From NCBI RefSeq assembly GCF_000521865.1, contig NZ_JAME01000003.1, forward strand, positions 124,001 through 188,000: a stretch of DNA of 64,000 bases, in the 5' to 3' direction. Both the position numbers and the translations under genes were made by a program. The notes beneath the pieces are model-generated. The model was not told the origin of the DNA. It saw only the letters and a program-made list of their open reading frames with translations, and searched no databases. The number at the start of each line of letters is the position of its first letter. The stretch's first letter is position 1. This document shows, one piece after another, positions 49,743 to 58,961 of this stretch. The stretch is from Roseivivax isoporae LMG 25204. GTDB lineage: Bacteria > Pseudomonadota > Alphaproteobacteria > Rhodobacterales > Rhodobacteraceae.

Positions 49743-50168
49743 ATGGCCGACAGCATCGAACATCCGCTCAGTCCGCAGGACTGCCTCGTGGCGCTGATGA
49801 TCGCGGTTTCCGCCTCCGACGAGAACATCCGCACCGCGGAGCTGCTCAAGATCCAGTCGGCGGTGTCGATCCTGCCGATCTTCCGCGACTACGACGGCGA
49901 CCGCATCCAGAAGATGTCGCGCCTGATCTTCGACCTCTTCGATCAGGAGGACGGGCTCGACGCGCTCTTCGGTCTCCTGCGCGAGAACCTGCCCGAGCGG
50001 CTGAACGAGACCGCCTATGCGCTGGCCTGCGACGTGGCCGCCGCCGACGGCTCGCTCGCCGAGACCGAGCTGCGGCTGCTCGAGGAGATCCGCTACGAGC
50101 TCGACATCGACCGCCTGCACGCGGCGGCGATCGAGCGCGGGGCCCGCGCCCGCCACCTGCGCGCCTGA
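49743..50168 (+). CDS. TerB-like (tellurite resistance TerB family) protein
   Basis: A 141-residue helical protein of the TerB-like fold: an N-terminal helix with CLVALMIAVSASDENIRTAE and a second with ALACDVAAADGSLAETELRL, each holding acidic residues that could bind a metal ion as in TerB. No other ter genes are near, so tellurite resistance is not implied. Stand-alone members are common in alphaproteobacteria with unknown role. Confidence 0.8.
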   Translation: MADSIEHPLSPQDCLVALMIAVSASDENIRTAELLKIQSAVSILPIFRDYDGDRIQKMSRLIFDLFDQEDGLDALFGLLRENLPERLNETAYALACDVAAADGSLAETELRLLEEIRYELDIDRLHAAAIERGARARHLRA

Positions 50169-50281
50169 CGCGGGCCGGGCGCCGCGCCATGCCGGACGGT
50201 GATGGGCGGGCGCACGGGTTCTGATTTGACGCCCGCCGGTGCCGGTGTAGACCGGCGGGCGTCTCCCAGGAGGTCCACGTC

Positions 50282-51529
50282 ATGGACAGACCCGCCCCCC
50301 TCGTAACGCCCGTACTCGTCGCGGGCTGCATCATCATCCTCGTGTCGTTCGCGGTCCGCGCGAGCTTCGGCGTCTTCCAGATCCCCATCGCCGAGGAATT
50401 CGGCTGGCTCCGGTCCGAGTTCTCGCTCGCCATCGCGATCCAGAACCTCGCCTGGGGCATCGGGCAGCCGATCTTCGGGGCGGTCGCAGAACGGCTGGGC
50501 GACCGGCTCGCGATCGTCATGGGCGCGCTCGCCTACGCCGCGGGGCTCGTGCTGTCGAGCTTCGCCACAACGCCCGAGGCGCACCAGATGCTCGAGGTGC
50601 TCGTGGGCTTCGGCATCGCGGGGACCGGGTTCGGCGTCATCCTCGCCGTGGTGGGCCGCGCCAGTTCCGACGACAACCGCTCCATGTCCCTCGCCATCGC
50701 CACCGCCGCAGGCAGCGCGGGCCAGGTGTTCGGCGCGCCGCTGTCGGAATGGATGCTGGGCTTCCTGTCCTGGCAGCAGGTCTTCCTCGTCTTCGCGGCG
50801 GCCATCCTCGCGGTCCTGATGGTCCTGCCGATGATGCGCGCGCCCGAACCCGCGAGCCGCGCCGAGCTTCAGGACAGCATGGGCACGATCCTGTCGCGCG
50901 CGGTGCGCGATCCGTCCTTCGCGCTGATCTTCATCGGCTTCTTCTCGTGCGGCTATCAGCTCGGGTTCATCACGGCGCATTTCCCGGCACTGGTGACCGA
51001 GATGTGCGGCCCGATCCTGCAGGGCGGCGTCCTGCATTCCGTGGGCATCACCACGACCTCGGCGCTGGGCGCGGTGGCGATCTCGCTCATCGGGCTCGCC
51101 AACATCGCCGGCACGCTGACCGCCGGCTGGGCCGGACGGCGCTGGACCAAGAAGTACCTTCTGGCCGGCATCTACGTGGGCCGCACGATCGCGGCGGGCC
51201 TCTTCATCCTGCTGCCGATCACGCCCGGATCGGTGCTGGTCTTCAGCCTCGTGATGGGGTCGCTCTGGCTTGCCACGGTGCCGCTGACCTCGGGGCTCAT
51301 CGCGCACATCTACGGGCTGCGCTACATGGGCACGCTCTACGGCATCGTGTTCTTCTCGCACCAGCTCGGCAGCTTCATCGGCGTCTGGCTCGGCGGGCGG
51401 CTCTACGACCTCAACGGCGACTACACGCTGGTCTGGTGGGTCGGTGTCGCGGTGGGAGCGCTCTCGGCCATCGTGCACCTGCCGGTGCGCGAGGCGCGCG
51501 TGCCCGTGGCCGCGTCGGCCTCCGCCTGA
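50282..51529 (+). CDS. Major facilitator superfamily transporter
   Basis: A 415-residue membrane protein with about 12 hydrophobic helices, the MFS loop 2-3 motif GAVAERLGDRLAIVMG at about residues 70-85 and a matching second-half motif near WAGRRWTKKYLLAG. The N-terminal segment SFGVFQIPIAEEFGWLRSEF resembles the monocarboxylate/oxalate-type (OFA, MCT) group. The substrate is unknown. It starts at ATG 50282 after CAGGAGGTCC and is convergent with the marR-type gene four bases away. Confidence 0.87.
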   Translation: MDRPAPLVTPVLVAGCIIILVSFAVRASFGVFQIPIAEEFGWLRSEFSLAIAIQNLAWGIGQPIFGAVAERLGDRLAIVMGALAYAAGLVLSSFATTPEAHQMLEVLVGFGIAGTGFGVILAVVGRASSDDNRSMSLAIATAAGSAGQVFGAPLSEWMLGFLSWQQVFLVFAAAILAVLMVLPMMRAPEPASRAELQDSMGTILSRAVRDPSFALIFIGFFSCGYQLGFITAHFPALVTEMCGPILQGGVLHSVGITTTSALGAVAISLIGLANIAGTLTAGWAGRRWTKKYLLAGIYVGRTIAAGLFILLPITPGSVLVFSLVMGSLWLATVPLTSGLIAHIYGLRYMGTLYGIVFFSHQLGSFIGVWLGGRLYDLNGDYTLVWWVGVAVGALSAIVHLPVREARVPVAASASA

Positions 51530-51533
51530 TCCC

Positions 51534-51977
51534 CTAGCCGGCGGGCGCGTCGAGCTTGACGCGCAGCTCGCGCAGGACCGGCAGCGCCGCGCGCACCTTC
51601 TCGGCGCCGAGCGCTTCGGCCGTCTCGGCGATCACCGGCGCGATGGCGGCGAGGGCGGTGTCGCGGGCGTCGCGGCCCGCCGGGCTGATCGCCACGAGCT
51701 TGCGCCGCGCGTCGTCCCAGTCCGGGCGGATGTGCACGTAGCCCGCCATCTCGAGCCGCGCGAGCGTGTTGGTCATGGCCCCGCGCGTCACGTGGAAGCT
51801 GCGGGCGAGCTGCGCCGGCGTGCGTTCGTCTCCGGACCGCGCGAGCTGGTTCAGGACCGAGAAATGCGAGATCTCCATCCCCTTGGGGAGGACGCGTGTC
51901 AGGCGGCCGCGCAGCAATTGGTCCGCGGCGAGGATCTCGCTCACGAGGGCGATGGCGAGCGCGCTCGAATCCTCCAT
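51534..51977 (-). CDS. MarR-family transcriptional regulator
   Basis: A 147-residue winged-helix regulator: TPAQLARSFHVTRGAMTNTL is the recognition part and HIRPDWDDARRKLVAISPAG the wing. MarR proteins usually repress a neighbouring gene and respond to phenolic or oxidising compounds. It is the last gene of a leftward run, one base overlapping the nitrilase-type gene. The convergent MFS gene is not an obvious target. Confidence 0.9.
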   Translation of the reverse strand: MEDSSALAIALVSEILAADQLLRGRLTRVLPKGMEISHFSVLNQLARSGDERTPAQLARSFHVTRGAMTNTLARLEMAGYVHIRPDWDDARRKLVAISPAGRDARDTALAAIAPVIAETAEALGAEKVRAALPVLRELRVKLDAPAG

Positions 51978-52810
51978 CAGGGCCCCGTGAACGCGCGGTC
52001 GTGGGTCAGCGACGGCACCTTGCGGCGCGCCTCGGCGACTGCGTCGCGATCAATCTCCACGTAGGTCACGCCGGGCGCGGTGCCCGCATCCGCCACGACC
52101 TCGCCCCAGGGCGACACGGCGAGGCTGTGTCCGTGCGTCTGCCGCGCGCGGCCCTCGCGCGCCGCGTGCGTCCCGGTCTGCGCCGGCGCCAGGACCCAGG
52201 CGCCGCACTCGATGGCGCGCGCGGTCAGCAGCGGCTGCCAGTGCCGCGGACCCGTGCCCGGCGAGAATGCCGAAGGCACCGTCAGGATCTCGGCTCCCGC
52301 CTGCGCGAGCGCGCGGTAGAGGTAGGGAAAGCGCAGGTCGTAGCAGACCGTCAGCCCGACCCGCCCGAACGGCGTGTCGGCCACCACCGCGCGGTCGCCC
52401 GGCGCATAGCCCGCGCTTTCGCGGTAGGTCTCGGTCTCGCTCACCTGCACGTCGAACATGTGCATCTTGTCGTAGCGCGCCGCAATGCCCCCATCGGGTC
52501 CGATCAGGAACGACCGGTTGGCGAAGCGCTCTTCCGGCGGGTCGGACTTGAGCGCCAGCGATCCGGCAAGGAGCCAGAGCCCGTGCCGCGCGGCGGCCTC
52601 GCGCAGCGCCGCGAGCGTCCCGTCCTCCGTCTCGGTGCGCAGGACCGCCTGTTGCCGGGCACGGCTCGCCGACACGCAGTTCGTGACCTCGGGCGTCAGC
52701 ACGAAGTGCGCGCCGTCCGCGGCCGCCTCGGCGATGGCGGCGCAGGCGGCCGCGGCGTTCGCGTCGGGATCGTCCGAGGCGGTGAGCTGGATCAGCGCCG
52801 CGCGGGTCAC
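51977..52810 (-). CDS. Carbon-nitrogen hydrolase (Nit1/omega-amidase-like)
   Basis: A 277-residue nitrilase-superfamily amidase. The catalytic triad is visible: Glu in FVLTPEVTN, Lys in YDKMHMFDV and Cys in LTVCYDLRFPYLY. The sequence fits the Nit1/Nit2 group, which hydrolyses deaminated glutathione or alpha-ketoglutaramate. The start is GTG 52810, overlapping the grxC stop, which fits a thiol-metabolism link with glutaredoxin. The frame continues upstream only as noise. Confidence 0.9.
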   Translation of the reverse strand: MTRAALIQLTASDDPDANAAAACAAIAEAAADGAHFVLTPEVTNCVSASRARQQAVLRTETEDGTLAALREAAARHGLWLLAGSLALKSDPPEERFANRSFLIGPDGGIAARYDKMHMFDVQVSETETYRESAGYAPGDRAVVADTPFGRVGLTVCYDLRFPYLYRALAQAGAEILTVPSAFSPGTGPRHWQPLLTARAIECGAWVLAPAQTGTHAAREGRARQTHGHSLAVSPWGEVVADAGTAPGVTYVEIDRDAVAEARRKVPSLTHDRAFTGP

Positions 52811-53064
52811 GCCGCGATCAGCGGGTCGAGCTTGCCCGCGCGGTCGAGCGCGTAGAGTTCGTCGCAGCCGCCCACGTGGGTCTCGCCCACGAAGATCTGC
52901 GGGACGGTGCGCTTGCCGTTGGCGCGCTGGATCATCTCGGGCTTGCGGTCGGGGTTCTGCCAGACGTCGATCTCGGTGAAGCTGACGCCCTTCTGGGTCA
53001 GCAGGCGTTTCGCGGCGTGGCAGAAGCCGCACATCGGCGAAGTGTAGATTTCCACGTTCTGCAT
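52807..53064 (-). CDS. grxC: Glutaredoxin 3
   Basis: An 85-residue dithiol glutaredoxin that reduces disulfides with glutathione. The active site is CGFC (Cys12, Cys15) in YTSPMCGFCHAAK, with the glutathione-binding TVPQIFVGETHVGGCDEL downstream. The common bacterial motif is CPYC or CGYC, so CGFC is a mild variant. ATG 53064 is preceded by AAAGGAGCC. It lies between comF and the nitrilase-type gene. Confidence 0.94.
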   Translation of the reverse strand: MQNVEIYTSPMCGFCHAAKRLLTQKGVSFTEIDVWQNPDRKPEMIQRANGKRTVPQIFVGETHVGGCDELYALDRAGKLDPLIAA

Positions 53065-53095
53065 GTCTCGGGCTCCTTTCGGCGTTTCCCGCAAT

Positions 53096-53827
53096 CTAGG
53101 TATCCCGGGCGACACGCGCCAGCGCTGCGACGCATACCGGGCCTGCGCCCGCGGCGATCAGGGCATCGGTGGCGGCGGACAGCGTGGCGCCCGTCGTCAT
53201 CACGTCGTCGACGAGAAGGATGGGCCGTCCCGCGATCGCCGCGCGCCGCCGCGGCCGCACCGCGATGGCATCGCCCAGCACCGCGAACCGCTCCTCGCGC
53301 GTCCGGCCGTCGAGGCTCGGCGTCCTGACCCGGCGCACCAGCGCGTCGGGACACGCGTCGTGTCCCGTCACGCGCGCCAGCGCCTGCGCCAGCAGCGCCG
53401 ACTGGTTCGACAGTCGCCGCAGGAGCCGCGTCAGGTGCAGCGGCACCGGGACGATCAGCGTGTCGGGGACGAGAAGCGGCGCGGCGGCGCGCGCCATCCA
53501 GCGCGCGGCGGGCAGGGCGATGTCGTGACGGTCGCCGTGTTTCAGCGCAAGGACCAGCGCGCGGCCGGTGCCGCGGTAGAGCAGGGCGGCGCGTCCACGC
53601 GCCCAGGGCCGGGCGATGCGCATGCACTCGTCGCACGATTCGGCCCCGGCGGTCGGATCGCCGGGCAGGGGCACGCCGCACAGGTCGCAGACCAGCCCCG
53701 AGATGAAGGCGGTTCCGCCCCAGCACGCGCCGCAGAGCGCCGCGTCGCTTTCGACGAGCCCGCCGCAGGACAGGCAGCGCGGCGGGTAGACGGCCCGGAT
53801 CGCGGTTTGCAACCGTTCGCGCAGCAT
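53096..53827 (-). CDS. ComF-family phosphoribosyltransferase-like protein
   Basis: A 243-residue ComF protein. The N-terminus carries paired cysteines of zinc ribbons (Cys18/21, 32/35, 47/50, 65/68), and the C-terminus the PRPP-binding motif ILLVDDVMTTGATLSAA. ComF is needed for DNA uptake in competent bacteria; many alphaproteobacteria carry it without known competence. It heads the leftward comF-grxC-nitrilase-marR run and diverges from a methyltransferase gene after 14 bases. Confidence 0.92.
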   Translation of the reverse strand: MLRERLQTAIRAVYPPRCLSCGGLVESDAALCGACWGGTAFISGLVCDLCGVPLPGDPTAGAESCDECMRIARPWARGRAALLYRGTGRALVLALKHGDRHDIALPAARWMARAAAPLLVPDTLIVPVPLHLTRLLRRLSNQSALLAQALARVTGHDACPDALVRRVRTPSLDGRTREERFAVLGDAIAVRPRRRAAIAGRPILLVDDVMTTGATLSAATDALIAAGAGPVCVAALARVARDT

Positions 53828-53841
53828 CCTATCTCCCCTCC

Positions 53842-54663
53842 ATGACCGCGACGCCCACCCTGACCGACCGCACGGCGCTGGACCGCCACCGCACCCGCGC
53901 CCGGCGCGCGCCCGAGCTGTTCCTGCACGAGGCGGCGGCGGACGATCTCGAGGATCGTCTCTCGGTGGTTAACAGGACGTTCACCCGCCCCGCCGTGGTC
54001 ACGCCCTATCCCGAACTGTGGGAGGGCAGGCTGCCCGGCGCCTGCGTGGTCGCGGACGATGCGGTGCTCGCCCTCGAGCCCGGGGCGCACGATCTCGTCC
54101 TGCATGCGCTGGCGCTCCACTGGGCGGACGACCCGGTGGGCCAGCTCATCCAGTGCCGCCGCGCCCTGCAGCCGGACGGGCTGTTCCTTGGGGTGGCCTT
54201 CGGCGGCCGAACCCTCACCGAACTGCGCGCGGCACTCGGACAGGCCGAGGTCGAGGTCACCGGCGGGCTCAGTCCGCGCGTGGCGCCGATGGCCGACATC
54301 CGCGATCTGGGCGCGCTCCTGCAGCGGGCGGGGCTGGCCCTGCCGGTCGCGGACGGCTTCGCCCTGACCGCCACCTACGAAAGCGCGCTGCACCTCATGC
54401 GCGACCTGCGCGCCATGGGCGAGACCAACGCGCTCGCCGCGCGGCTGCGCCACCCGACGCGGCGGTCCGTCCTGATGCGCGCGGTCGCGCTTTACGCCGA
54501 GGCGTTCGCGGGCGAGGATGGGCGCGTTCCCGCGACCTTCGACTTCGTGGCCCTGACGGGCTGGGCGCCCGACGAAAGCCAGCCGCGCCCGCTGCGCCCG
54601 GGCTCGGCCGCGCACCGGCTGGCCGATGTGCTGGGCACCGAGGAAAAACCGCTTCGGGATTGA
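53842..54663 (+). CDS. SAM-dependent methyltransferase-like protein (BioC/NDUFAF5-like)
   Basis: A 273-residue protein of the class I methyltransferase fold, most like mitochondrial NDUFAF5 and bacterial BioC: HDLVLHALALHWADDPVGQL and LQPDGLFLGVAFGGRTLTEL are shared marks. The usual glycine-rich SAM loop is weak near residues 60-75, so activity is uncertain; NDUFAF5 hydroxylates a complex I subunit rather than methylating it. It is divergent from comF and precedes hemH by about 70 bases. Confidence 0.82.
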   Translation: MTATPTLTDRTALDRHRTRARRAPELFLHEAAADDLEDRLSVVNRTFTRPAVVTPYPELWEGRLPGACVVADDAVLALEPGAHDLVLHALALHWADDPVGQLIQCRRALQPDGLFLGVAFGGRTLTELRAALGQAEVEVTGGLSPRVAPMADIRDLGALLQRAGLALPVADGFALTATYESALHLMRDLRAMGETNALAARLRHPTRRSVLMRAVALYAEAFAGEDGRVPATFDFVALTGWAPDESQPRPLRPGSAAHRLADVLGTEEKPLRD

Positions 54664-54736
54664 ACGATTCCGAGATTGAACCGAAGGCCGCGGTCGTTAC
54701 GTATCAGGCCTGACTAGAAAGGATCAGGACGACGTG

Positions 54737-55801
54737 ATGCTGGATGCCTCAAAGGCCGCAACCCGGCCCGCCCACGCCCCCGCCGACCACCCCAAGGTCG
54801 CCGCCGAGAAGGTCGGCATCCTGCTGGCCAATCTCGGCACGCCGGACAATTACGACTACTGGTCGATGCGGCGCTATCTCAACGAGTTCCTGTCGGACCG
54901 CCGCGTCATCGACTACAGCCCTTGGCTGTGGCAGCCGCTCCTGCAGCTCGTGATCCTGTCCAAGCGCCCGTTCTCGAGCGGCGAGGCCTACAAGTCGATC
55001 TGGAACGAGGACAAGGGCGAAAGCCCCCTCATGACGATCACCAAGGCGCAGACCGCGCGGATCGCCAAGGCCATGCAGGACCGCTACGGCGACCAGGTCG
55101 AAGTCGATTTCTGCATGCGCTACGGCAACCCGTCGACGAAGTCGAAGGTGCGCAAGCTCGTCGAGGCGGGATGCCGGCGGATCCTGTTCTTCCCGCTCTA
55201 CCCGCATTACGCGGGCGCGACCTCGGCCACCGCCAACGACGCCTTCTTCCGCGCGCTGATGGACGAGAAGTGGCAGCCGACCGCGCGCACGGTCGATCCC
55301 TACTTCTCGCATCCGCTCTACATCGAGGCGCTGGCGCAGTCGATCGAGCGCGCCTATGCCGGGCTCGAGACGCGGCCCGACATCCTCGTCTGCTCCTATC
55401 ACGGCGTGCCCAAGCGCTACCTGATGGAGGGTGACCCCTACCATTGCCAGTGCCAGAAGACGACGCGGCTCCTGAAGGAGCGGCTCGGCTGGGCGGATAC
55501 CGAGATCACGACGACCTTCCAGTCGCGCTTCGGACCCGAGGAATGGCTCAAGCCCTACACGGTCGAGGAGGTCGCCCGCCTCGCCGAGGAGGATGGCAAG
55601 AAGCGGATCGCGGTCTGCGCCCCCGCCTTTTCGGCCGACTGTATCGAGACGCTCGAAGAGATCAACGAGGAGATCAAGGAGAGCTTCGAGGAGGCCGGCG
55701 GCGAGGAATTCACCTACATTCCCTGCCTCAACGACGACGACGCGCATATCGCGGCGCTGTCTGCCGTGATCGAGGATAACCTCGAGGGCTGGCTCGACTG
55801 A
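54737..55801 (+). CDS. hemH: Ferrochelatase
   Basis: HemH inserts ferrous iron into protoporphyrin IX, the last step of heme synthesis. The 354-residue protein has VGILLANLGTPD at the N-terminus, the FPLYPHYAGATSAT stretch, the catalytic-histidine motif VCSYHGVPKRY and CAPAFSADCIETLEEI near the end. I start at ATG 54737 with CAGGAC before it; GTG 54734 is possible. Cysteines around YHCQCQKTT resemble partial iron-sulfur ligands of some ferrochelatases. Confidence 0.96.
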   Translation: MLDASKAATRPAHAPADHPKVAAEKVGILLANLGTPDNYDYWSMRRYLNEFLSDRRVIDYSPWLWQPLLQLVILSKRPFSSGEAYKSIWNEDKGESPLMTITKAQTARIAKAMQDRYGDQVEVDFCMRYGNPSTKSKVRKLVEAGCRRILFFPLYPHYAGATSATANDAFFRALMDEKWQPTARTVDPYFSHPLYIEALAQSIERAYAGLETRPDILVCSYHGVPKRYLMEGDPYHCQCQKTTRLLKERLGWADTEITTTFQSRFGPEEWLKPYTVEEVARLAEEDGKKRIAVCAPAFSADCIETLEEINEEIKESFEEAGGEEFTYIPCLNDDDAHIAALSAVIEDNLEGWLD

Positions 55802-56001
55802 ACGTGCGGTCCTGCCACGGCACGGCGGCGGATTTTCCGCGATAAGGCCGCAATCCCGCCCTCGCCTGTGCGGATTGTTGCGGCTTTCTGGCTGAACGTG
55901 CGGAGCAACCGCGCGCTGCGGGGGTGGGGTCTTCATGACTGGCTTCCCACACTCCCGCGGTGCGACGGTGATCCCGTCCCTCCTCAGAGGCGTTCGCCGC
56001 G

Positions 56002-56832
56002 ATGACGCAACAGACCCGGACCCCCTTCGACGGCGCGCTCAGGCGCATCGGCCTTCTGCTGGCGCGGTTCCTGACCCGGGCGGACGGGCGCGGCAGCACC
56101 TACGCGCCCGCCGATTTCGCCAAGCTGTCGGCGACGCTGCGCAAGGGTGACGTGCTGCTGGTCGACGGCCAGTCGCTTGTGGGCAGTTCGGTCAAGTACC
56201 TCACCCAGTCCACCTGGTCGCACGTGGCGCTCTACGTGGGCGATGCGCTCGGTCCGGCGCCGGACGGAGGCGAGCCGCACCGGCTGGTCGAGGTCAATCT
56301 CGGCGAGGGCTGCGTGTCCTCGCCGTTGTCGAAATATGCGAGCTTTCACACCCGCATCTGCCGGCCCCGCGGGCTCAGTCCCGAGGACCGCGCCCGTGTG
56401 GTGGCGTTCATGATCGAGCGCATCGGCCTGAAATACGACCTGCGCAACATCTTCGACCTGATGCGTTTCTTCCTGCCGCGCCCGCCGGTGCCCCAGCGCT
56501 GGCGGCGGCGCATGCTGGCGCTCGGCTCCGGGGATCCCACGCGGGCGATCTGTTCTTCGCTCGTGGCGCAGGCTTTCCAGCACGTGGGCTACCCGATCCT
56601 GCCCACCGTGCGCGAGGTCAAGCTGCGCACCCGGTCGAGCGAGACGCGGCGCGAAATCCTGCACATCCGGCACCATTCGCTCTACGCGCCGCGGGATTTC
56701 GACATCTCGCCCTATTTCGAGATCGTGAAGCCGCATCTCGCCCAGGGCTTCGATCCCGCCGCACTGATCTGGGCGCACGAGGTCCCGGACGAGGTCGGCG
56801 GCGCCGAGGCCTACCAGTTCGCGGCGGAGTGA
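56002..56832 (+). CDS. YiiX-like permuted papain-fold (NlpC/P60-type) protein
   Basis: A 276-residue protein of the YiiX/YebB-like cysteine hydrolase group. The permuted catalytic residues are visible: His74 in STWSHVALYVG, Glu97 in RLVEVN and Cys184 in AICSSLVAQAF. It starts with a short amphipathic helix and no clear signal peptide, so it may be cytoplasmic or membrane-attached. Relatives are thought to cut amides or ester bonds in lipids or peptides. A 200-base gap separates it from hemH. Confidence 0.82.
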   Translation: MTQQTRTPFDGALRRIGLLLARFLTRADGRGSTYAPADFAKLSATLRKGDVLLVDGQSLVGSSVKYLTQSTWSHVALYVGDALGPAPDGGEPHRLVEVNLGEGCVSSPLSKYASFHTRICRPRGLSPEDRARVVAFMIERIGLKYDLRNIFDLMRFFLPRPPVPQRWRRRMLALGSGDPTRAICSSLVAQAFQHVGYPILPTVREVKLRTRSSETRREILHIRHHSLYAPRDFDISPYFEIVKPHLAQGFDPAALIWAHEVPDEVGGAEAYQFAAE

Positions 56833-56845
56833 TCGGAAACGGCTC

Positions 56846-57331
56846 TCAGACCAGTTCGCGCGGCACCACGAAATCGACGGTGCGCGCCTCGCCCCAGGCA
56901 AGGTCGGGCCAGAGCGTGCCGGGCAGGTCCGCCACCAGCGTCGCGCCGGTCGGATAGTCGCGGAAGCGCGGATGGACGGGCGGATCCTCGACGATGCGCC
57001 CGGCGAATTCGGCAAATCCCGGATTGTGCCCGATGACCAGCACCGCCTCGCCGTCGGCATGGTGCAGCGCCCGCAGGATCGTGTGCGGGTCCGCGTGATA
57101 GAGCCGGTCCTCGAACCGCACGGGCGCGTCGATGTCGAGCCGCGCCAGCGTCTCGCGCGTGCGCGTCGAGGAGGAACACAGCACCTGGTCCGGCAGGTAG
57201 TCGTGCGCGCGCATCCAGTCTCCGAGCGCCTCGGCGCTCTTGCGGCCCCGCGGGTTCAGCGGCCGGGCGTGATCGTCCTCGCCGAGCGACCAGTCCGACT
57301 TGGCGTGACGCATGAGGAAAAGCCGGGGCAC
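56846..57331 (-). CDS. SixA-like histidine phosphatase
   Basis: A 161-residue phosphatase with the RHAKSDW motif at residues 8-14, which holds the phosphorylated histidine, and the later VIGHNPGFAEF. The short form matches SixA, which dephosphorylates histidine-containing phosphotransfer domains. The gene follows argB on the same strand by 12 bases, at the end of the yidC-MOSC-engB-argB run. The target protein is unknown. Confidence 0.9.
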   Translation of the reverse strand: MPRLFLMRHAKSDWSLGEDDHARPLNPRGRKSAEALGDWMRAHDYLPDQVLCSSSTRTRETLARLDIDAPVRFEDRLYHADPHTILRALHHADGEAVLVIGHNPGFAEFAGRIVEDPPVHPRFRDYPTGATLVADLPGTLWPDLAWGEARTVDFVVPRELV

Positions 57332-57343
57332 GCGCGGACCGCC

Positions 57344-58237
57344 TCAGTCCGACGCGCTGCGGCTGGGAAGATCGGGCGACCGTATCAGCGACCCCGCGCC
57401 ATGCTCGGTGAAAAGCTCGAGCAGGCAGGCATTGGGCACACGGCCGTCGAGGATCACGACCCCGCGCACGCCCTGCTCGATCGCCTTCAGCGCCGTCTCG
57501 GTCTTGGGGATCATGCCGCCCGCGATCACGCCCTCGGCGGTCAGCTTGCGCACGTCGTCGGGCGAGAGCTGCGTGACGACCTCGCCCGAGGCGTCCTTCA
57601 CCCCGGCGACGTCGGTCAGGAGCAGGAGCCGGTCGGCCGCCAGCGCGCCGGCGATGGCGCCCGCGGCGGTGTCGCCGTTCACGTTGAAAGTCTCGAGCGG
57701 GTCCATGCCGGTGGCGACGGGGGCCACGACCGGGATGATCCCCGCCGAGAAGAGGTCGCGCAGCACCTGCACGTTCATCTCGATGGGCCGCCCGACGAAG
57801 CCCAGTTCGGGATCGTCGGCCTCGCACACCATGAGGTCGTCATCCTTGCCCGAAAGCCCGACCGCGCGGCCGCCTTCGTCCATGATCGCCTGCACGATGC
57901 GCTTGTTCACGAGGCCGGTCAGGACCATCTCGACGACCTCGACCGTCTTCTGGTCGGTGACACGCTTGCCGCGCACGAACCGCGACTCGATCCCGAGCCG
58001 CCCGAGCAGGTCGTTGATCATCGGCCCGCCGCCATGCACGACGATCGGGTTCATGCCGACCTGCCGCATCAGCACGATGTCGCGGGCAAATCGGGCCATT
58101 TCCGTCGCATCGCCCATGGCGTTGCCGCCGAACTTCACGACGACGACCGCGCCGGAATAGCGCTGCATGTAGGGAAGCGCCTCGGAAAGCGTGCGTGCGG
58201 TGGCGTGCCAGTCTCGGTTCATGTCCTGCGGTTTCAT
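57344..58237 (-). CDS. argB: Acetylglutamate kinase
   Basis: ArgB phosphorylates N-acetylglutamate, the second step of arginine synthesis, and is usually the arginine-sensitive control point. The 297-residue amino acid kinase has [21 protein letters not shown]-like [11 protein letters not shown] and [14 protein letters not shown]. The N-terminal helix of about 25 residues ([20 protein letters not shown]) is the kind that makes arginine-sensitive hexamers. ATG 58237 is used; ATG 58222 is possible. Confidence 0.96.
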   Translation of the reverse strand: MKPQDMNRDWHATARTLSEALPYMQRYSGAVVVVKFGGNAMGDATEMARFARDIVLMRQVGMNPIVVHGGGPMINDLLGRLGIESRFVRGKRVTDQKTVEVVEMVLTGLVNKRIVQAIMDEGGRAVGLSGKDDDLMVCEADDPELGFVGRPIEMNVQVLRDLFSAGIIPVVAPVATGMDPLETFNVNGDTAAGAIAGALAADRLLLLTDVAGVKDASGEVVTQLSPDDVRKLTAEGVIAGGMIPKTETALKAIEQGVRGVVILDGRVPNACLLELFTEHGAGSLIRSPDLPSRSASD

Positions 58238-58307
58238 CTCTCGCCGGTCCGGAATGCGGGCCCGCCGGTTATCGGGCGAGACGCGGCCGGGCGCAAGGGC
58301 CCGGCGT

Positions 58308-58961
58308 TCAGGGCAGCGTGGCGATGATGCCGCGCAGGACGTCGATGCCGTCGCCCGTCTCGGAGGAGGTCAGCACGATCTCGGGAAACGCGGCCGGATG
58401 GGGCCCGAGCGCCCCGCGCACCTGGTCGAGAACGCGGTCGAGGTCGCGCGCCTTGACCTTGTCGGCCTTGGTCAGCACCGCCTGGAAGGTCACCGCGCTG
58501 CGGTCGAGCAGCGTCAGGATCTCCTCGTCCACCTTCTTGACCCCGTGGCGCGCGTCGATCAGCACGAAGGCCCGGCGCAGGCCGGCGCGGCCAGACAGGT
58601 AGCGCTTGAGCAGGCGCTGCCAGCGCTCGACCACGGCCACCGGCGCGTTCGCGAAACCGTAGCCCGGCAGGTCGACGAGGTAGTGCGTCTCGCCCAGCGT
58701 GAAGTAGTTGATCTCCTGCGTGCGGCCGGGCGTGTTCGATGCCCGCGCAAGCCCGCGCCGGCCGGTCAGCGCGTTGATCAGCGACGATTTTCCCACGTTC
58801 GACCGCCCGGCAAAGCAGACCTCGACGCGGTCGTCCGCGGGCAGCCCCTCCATGGCAACGACGCCCTTGAGGAAATCGGCGCCGGGCGCGAACAGCCGGT
58901 GCGCGGCGGCGGCGGCCTCTGCCTCGGGGGCGGGGGCAAGGGGGAAGGGCAGGGAGGTCAC
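58308..58961 (-). CDS. engB: Ribosome biogenesis GTPase EngB (YsxC/YihA)
   Basis: A 217-residue GTPase needed for assembly of the large ribosomal subunit. The G1 motif is [15 protein letters not shown]2 is NTPGRTQ, G3 is VDLPGYG and G4 is TKADK. It starts at GTG 58961, overlapping the stop of the MOSC gene in a GTGA, so coupled translation is likely. It lies in the yidC-MOSC-engB-argB order found in Rhodobacterales. Confidence 0.95.
   Translation of the reverse strand: MTSLPFPLAPAPEAEAAAAAHRLFAPGADFLKGVVAMEGLPADDRVEVCFAGRSNVGKSSLINALTGRRGLARASNTPGRTQEINYFTLGETHYLVDLPGYGFANAPVAVVERWQRLLKRYLSGRAGLRRAFVLIDARHGVKKVDEEILTLLDRSAVTFQAVLTKADKVKARDLDRVLDQVRGALGPHPAAFPEIVLTSSETGDGIDVLRGIIATLP

Noticed and set aside
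49743-50168. The TerB-like gene as part of a tellurite resistance operon
   Set aside because: No other ter genes lie nearby, and stand-alone members of this fold are common.
54660-54713. A 17-residue open frame from TTG between the methyltransferase gene and hemH
   Set aside because: No ribosome site, no leader-peptide features such as codon runs, and no hairpin after it.
55798-55903. A 12-base direct repeat (CTGAACGTGCGG at 55798-55809 and 55892-55903) after hemH
   Set aside because: Only two copies, one overlapping the hemH stop; chance similarity is likely and no mobile element is near.
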